DNA of 64,000 nt from the NCBI RefSeq assembly GCF_000371965.1, contig NZ_AQUO01000001.1, positions 1,234,001-1,298,000 of the forward strand. The letters are read 5' to 3'. Below are positions 60,468-64,000 of this stretch, in pieces. Made by a program: the position numbers and the translations under genes. Below the pieces are notes generated by a model. The model was not told the origin of the DNA. It made no database searches and saw only the letters and a list, made by a program, of their open reading frames with translations. Source of the DNA: Paracoccus sp. N5 (GTDB taxonomy: Bacteria; Pseudomonadota; Alphaproteobacteria; Rhodobacterales; Rhodobacteraceae). Position 1 is the stretch's first letter. Each line of letters begins with the position of its first letter.

Positions 60468-60625
60468 GCGCCCCGCATATCTGACGGCATCAGCCTGGTG
60501 ACCATCGGGCAAGCCAGCCGCACCCACACCATTCCTTTTGCCAGCGGTATCCGGTCGCACACCCCGCGTGCGCCAGCTCTGCCCTTTGGCTTCCTATCAT
60601 CCTGCTTTTTTCGGGAGGACTTCCT

Positions 60626-61792
60626 ATGTCCACGACCATCCTGTCTTCGCACGACACTCAAGACCTGCTTTCGGTCTCCGACCTTCCGCTCACCATCCAT
60701 CCCGGCCCAATCCATGCCCATTGGGCTGAGGCCGCCCGCGCCAAGGGCTTCGATCTGATCGCCCGCGTCCGCGACCGCCTGCATGTCGCCCTGCGCTGCC
60801 AGAGCTGCGGCGGCATCCATGTGAACCGGCACTATGTGGTGATGAATGCGCAGCCGCTGTGCCCGCACTGCATGGAGACCCGTTGGCGCGAGACGGCCCT
60901 CGTCGCTGGCCTGACCTGGCTCGGTCGGGATAGCACGCATCGCCATTACGGCCGCTACGGCCTGCCGTGTGGTCATGAATCACGACGGCAGTTCACCTTC
61001 GTTGAGCGTGTCGCGTCCGGTGTGGTTTCGGCACGCTGCGAGACTTGCCTGATCCATCGCGAGGAAGAGGAGGCACTGCGGTTCGGCTGGACGCGCCTCG
61101 GGCGCGATCCCAAAGGCAACGCGTCCTACCGGCTCTATCGCCACCATTGCGGGCACGAACAACGCGTAGCAGTGGCGAACATGCGCTGGGGCCAGTGCGA
61201 CTGCGCCGGTTGCGGCCAAAGCTGGACCGCCAAACCCTCGTTCATCTACCTGCTCGACATCCGTCATCCACGGACTGAGAGACACTATCTCAAACTTGGA
61301 TACTCGTCGCATCCGGTAAAGCGTCACAAACATCAACTTGGGCTGCCCAAAAATGCTCACGTCGAGGTTCTCCGGGTCGTAGCCATGCCGACCGGCCATG
61401 CGGCCTGTGCCCGCGAGAAGGCCGCGCATGCGGAACTTCGTCGTCTCCATCCGGAAGCCCTCGTCCTTCACCCGGAATTCAGTGATCTCATGAACGTGGT
61501 TTCCGAGATCTACAGGCCTGAGTCGCTTGCCATCCTCCACGAGACCCTTGATCGGATCGAGGTGGAGATCGCAGATGCAGACCGCACCCGGAACCCTGAT
61601 GCCATCTCCACGCCGCGCCACACCACGGCCCGCCACAATCCGGACAGCGCGCATGATGACCCGGAATCGCCAGCCCCCGCCGCATCGGCCATCCGGACTC
61701 CGGCATCCCAACCGCACCGCAAACCCCATCCCACGGCAGCCCCACGTGATCGCCATCCGATCCTGCTTCGCCATTGGGGCCTGACCGGATAA
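60626..61792 (+). CDS. GIY-YIG nuclease-like protein with three zinc-binding modules
   Basis: 388 residues with GGGAGGA before the ATG. Three Cys/His modules precede the nuclease fold: C58xxC61...C79xxC82; C115GH117...C138xxC141; C175GH177...C193xxC196. The GIY-YIG-like core starts KPSFIYLLDIRHPRTERHYL (about 203-222) and continues KLGYSSHPVKRHKHQLGL with Arg233, and Glu264 in CAREKAAHAEL could be the catalytic acid. The last 80 residues are a Pro/His/Arg-rich, probably unstructured tail. Related proteins (T5orf172/MUG113-like) occur in phages and mobile elements as DNA nucleases or homing-type enzymes. Activity is inferred, not shown. Confidence 0.75.
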   Translation: MSTTILSSHDTQDLLSVSDLPLTIHPGPIHAHWAEAARAKGFDLIARVRDRLHVALRCQSCGGIHVNRHYVVMNAQPLCPHCMETRWRETALVAGLTWLGRDSTHRHYGRYGLPCGHESRRQFTFVERVASGVVSARCETCLIHREEEEALRFGWTRLGRDPKGNASYRLYRHHCGHEQRVAVANMRWGQCDCAGCGQSWTAKPSFIYLLDIRHPRTERHYLKLGYSSHPVKRHKHQLGLPKNAHVEVLRVVAMPTGHAACAREKAAHAELRRLHPEALVLHPEFSDLMNVVSEIYRPESLAILHETLDRIEVEIADADRTRNPDAISTPRHTTARHNPDSAHDDPESPAPAASAIRTPASQPHRKPHPTAAPRDRHPILLRHWGLTG

Positions 61793-62125
61793 CGCGTTCC
61801 GGGCGAGGCGTTCCGGATCACACCAGGAGACCATTTCTCTGATCCGGATGCCTCCAGCGGCAAGGGGGCTGCTGCCCGCCTCCTTGCTCTCAGGAAGCCA
61901 TGCCGCACCGAAGCAATGCTAAGGCTTTCTGCTGCCCGCATCCCGGAGTCCGGATCCAAACAGGTCAGGCTATCCTGAAGCCGGAAGGCTTCCGGATCTC
62001 CGCGCGCCCTCGGCCCGACACCACCACCGCATCTCGCCCCCTGCGGGACCGCGCCCCTCTGCAACCGACCCTGTCGCCATCCGGAATGCCGGACGGCCCA
62101 CCCTCTTCATACCTGGAACCCTGCC
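61793..62125. other. Leader of the AAA-peptidase gene, rich in TCCGGA
   Basis: 333 bases without a gene. TCCGGA occurs at 61812, 61843, 61949, 61991 and 62080 and continues into both neighbouring genes (61639, 61692, 62171, 62281), nine copies in about 650 bases. No hairpin terminator or promoter stands out. Confidence 0.45.
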
Positions 62126-64000
62126 ATGACCCAGACAATCGCAACCAGCCCCAGCAATCCCAATCCCGAATCCGGAACTCATAATCACCCATCCTGGGCT
62201 TCCCTGGCCCGTCACGCCATCCGTCGCCTGCAGGCTGATCTCGCACAAAAGCTTACCCCCGCGTGGGATCCGGCGCTCGATCCGGAAGACATGGACCTGC
62301 CCGAACTCCTGGAGGCCGCCATGTCGCCTCAGGGGTCCACCGCGATCGATACCCTGAACTCCAGCCCGGCCGCGCAGAACGTCTCCCCGGAAGAACACGA
62401 CGCCATTGCGGAGGCTGGCGGCGATCCTGCCGCGACTGCAAGCGATGGCACATCGCAGCCGCGCATCCGCCTGCCGGCGGGCAAGCTGCTGCCTTTGCTG
62501 CGCCTCGCCGCAAGCATCGGCGGCATCCCGGATCGCGATGCCATGCTGGTGCCCGGCGCCATCACTGTGATCGAGGATATTCCGAACGATCTGGTCGATA
62601 CGATCAGGAAGCTGCTGCCGCACGTCCTGCCGGACAGCTGGTCACTCGCGACATCCATGGGCCGGCTGCCGCGTGAGAAGCCTTATCTGATGGTGCTCGG
62701 CCCGGAGCTTATGAACGGCAAGGTCTCAGAACGTGCCGAGCGTGCTTTTGCCGAGGACCTCGCTTGGGCGGTCGACATGCGGGTCCCGATCCTGGTTCTG
62801 CTGCCCGAGATGGCAAAGGCGCCGACGGTGCTGCATCATCCCCCGGTAAAACGCCACAAACTCGTCCCGTTGTCAGCGGAGATCCTGATCACCGCGTTGC
62901 GCGCCACCCATAGCGCCACTGGCCGCATCGACGAGGCGGCGGTCCGCGCCGCCCTGCCGGACGATATCTTGCTCTCGGACCTTGACTCTCTGACCCTTGG
63001 TCTGGCCATGCGTGCACCAACCGCAAAGGCCGTAGCGGAACAGATCGCGGCGCTGGCAGGGAAACCCCGGCCTGCCGCCAATGACAGCCCCCGGCTCGAG
63101 GACATCCACGGCGACAGCCCTGCGCTCCGGGCCGCACGCCAGATCGTGCGCGACCTGCGCGCATGGAAGACCGGTGAGGTCGGCTGGCAGGATCTGACTC
63201 GCACGTTGCTGCTCTACGGCCCACCGGGAACCGGCAAGAGCTGGATCGCCCGGGCCATGGGCAACTCGACAGGCTTTTCGGTGGTGACGGGGACCTTCGG
63301 CGAATGGCAGGCGGCGGGGCATCTTGGCGACATGCTGCGCGAGATGCGCAGGACTTTCCGCGAGGCGCGCGCGAAGGCCCCGACCGTGCTGATCATCGAC
63401 GAGATCGACGCTGTCGGTTCCCGCGAAGATCGCGAACAGCACAACCGGTCCTACCGCACCCAGGTCATCAATGCCTTTCTGGCCGAGATGGACGGCATTT
63501 CGCGGGAAGAGGGCGTCATCGTCGTCGGCACCTGCAACCACCCGGAGCTGATCGATCCGGCGGTTCTCAGGGCCGGACGTTTTGACATGAAGGTCGCCTT
63601 GCCGCTGCCGGATGCCAAGGGCCTCTTCGGTATCTTCCGCCACTGCCTGCCGGGCTGGCGCGAGGCCGATCTGCGCGATCTCGCCGCGCGGGCCGTCGGC
63701 AGTTCCGCAGCAGAGATCGACGCCGCCATCCGGCAGACGCGGGCGATGGCACGGGCGCAGAAGCGCGACATGACCCTCGACGATCTGCGCCAGGTCTTCA
63801 TCATCGACCACGACCCTGACATCGACCGTCGGGTGGCGCTGCACGAATGCGGCCACGCCATTACTTGCGCCGCCCTGAACCTCGGCCCGGTCCGCCGCGT
63901 TTTTCTGGGCCGCGATGGCAGCGGCGGCACCGTGTTTGCCGCCAGAGAGAAGCCCGGACTGCTCAGCGACCTGCAAGACCGGCTGACCCAGATTCTCGCT
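62126..64000 (+). CDS. AAA+ ATPase with FtsH-type M41 metallopeptidase domain, 3' end outside window
   Basis: Open for 625 codons to the window edge. N-terminal 360 residues are unlike FtsH: a low-complexity start, then an uncharacterised region (RLPAGKLLPLLRLAASIGGI ... DAMLVPGAITVIEDIPNDLV). The AAA+ core follows: Walker A LLYGPPGTGKSWIARA (about 364-372), Walker B VLIIDEIDAVGS (about 421-432), sensor/arginine region RAGRFDMKVALPLPDAKG. The zinc motif HECGH (573-577) begins the M41 peptidase. There are no membrane segments in the part seen, so it is a soluble FtsH relative, as known from some plasmids and integrative elements. Substrate unknown. Confidence 0.82.
   Translation, partial: MTQTIATSPSNPNPESGTHNHPSWASLARHAIRRLQADLAQKLTPAWDPALDPEDMDLPELLEAAMSPQGSTAIDTLNSSPAAQNVSPEEHDAIAEAGGDPAATASDGTSQPRIRLPAGKLLPLLRLAASIGGIPDRDAMLVPGAITVIEDIPNDLVDTIRKLLPHVLPDSWSLATSMGRLPREKPYLMVLGPELMNGKVSERAERAFAEDLAWAVDMRVPILVLLPEMAKAPTVLHHPPVKRHKLVPLSAEILITALRATHSATGRIDEAAVRAALPDDILLSDLDSLTLGLAMRAPTAKAVAEQIAALAGKPRPAANDSPRLEDIHGDSPALRAARQIVRDLRAWKTGEVGWQDLTRTLLLYGPPGTGKSWIARAMGNSTGFSVVTGTFGEWQAAGHLGDMLREMRRTFREARAKAPTVLIIDEIDAVGSREDREQHNRSYRTQVINAFLAEMDGISREEGVIVVGTCNHPELIDPAVLRAGRFDMKVALPLPDAKGLFGIFRHCLPGWREADLRDLAARAVGSSAAEIDAAIRQTRAMARAQKRDMTLDDLRQVFIIDHDPDIDRRVALHECGHAITCAALNLGPVRRVFLGRDGSGGTVFAAREKPGLLSDLQDRLTQILA

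Noticed and set aside
1..64000. CRISPR array, tRNA or rRNA genes
   Set aside because: No regularly spaced repeats with spacers and no cloverleaf-like or rRNA sequence were seen on either strand while reading.

Overview
The window is high-GC, densely coded DNA that looks like an alphaproteobacterium of the Rhodobacteraceae, most likely Paracoccus or a close relative. This rests on the style of the etfBA, folD and purU genes, a GC-rich intergenic repeat ending in GGGATATTT that I recall from that family, and the set of insertion sequences. It reads as an accessory region, on a plasmid or in a genomic island, built from four blocks separated by insertion-sequence clusters.

Block 1 (1-16.3 kb) is a catabolic regulon. 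It holds a branched-chain-amino-acid-type ABC uptake system (permease cut by the window edge, plus binding protein), a fumarylacetoacetate-hydrolase-family enzyme, two family III CoA-transferases, a methylisocitrate-lyase-type C-C lyase, a complete class I P450 system (P450, [3Fe-4S] ferredoxin, ferredoxin reductase), a GMC alcohol oxidoreductase, an aldehyde dehydrogenase, a dienelactone-hydrolase-family protein, an FAD aromatic hydroxylase and a gentisate-1,2-dioxygenase-type cupin. Three intergenic regions carry four copies of one 19-bp inverted repeat, TCAATGG-N5-CCATTGA, placed on predicted promoters, so most of the block is probably one regulon. The substrate is not determined; an alkylated or alkoxylated aromatic fed into gentisate-type ring cleavage fits best.

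Block 2 (16.3-18.5 kb) is a mosaic of a truncated IS5, a whole IS6-family element and a truncated IS3-family element.

Block 3 (18.5-36.7 kb) is a demethylation and one-carbon block. It has a class III aminotransferase, a dimethylglycine-dehydrogenase-like flavoprotein, a TauABC-like transporter whose permease has an extra Ig/cadherin-like extracytoplasmic domain, an IS256 element with 8-bp target duplications, a MocR-type regulator, and a second dimethylglycine-dehydrogenase-like protein followed by etfB-etfA-folD-purU. These form a chain: oxidative demethylation gives electrons to ETF, and the methyl group passes via tetrahydrofolate to formate. Paired CTGTC-type direct repeats with identical 22-bp spacing lie upstream of both operons. 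A ClC-type chloride channel follows.

Block 4 (36.7-64 kb) starts with a nested insertion: an IS3-family element whose transposase gene is split by an IS407-group element and by an IS66 element, each with perfect target duplications. Next comes a complete type 1 BREX phage-defence operon (brxR, brxA, brxB, brxC, pglX, pglZ, brxL) with the stump of a further gene after brxL. On the other side lies a 5' remnant of sbcD. The final part (57-64 kb) looks like island or plasmid backbone: a DUF927 ATPase, a ribbon-helix-helix protein, an unknown protein, a GIY-YIG protein with three zinc-binding modules, and an AAA+ ATPase fused to an FtsH-type metallopeptidase that runs off the window. No tRNA, rRNA or CRISPR array was seen.
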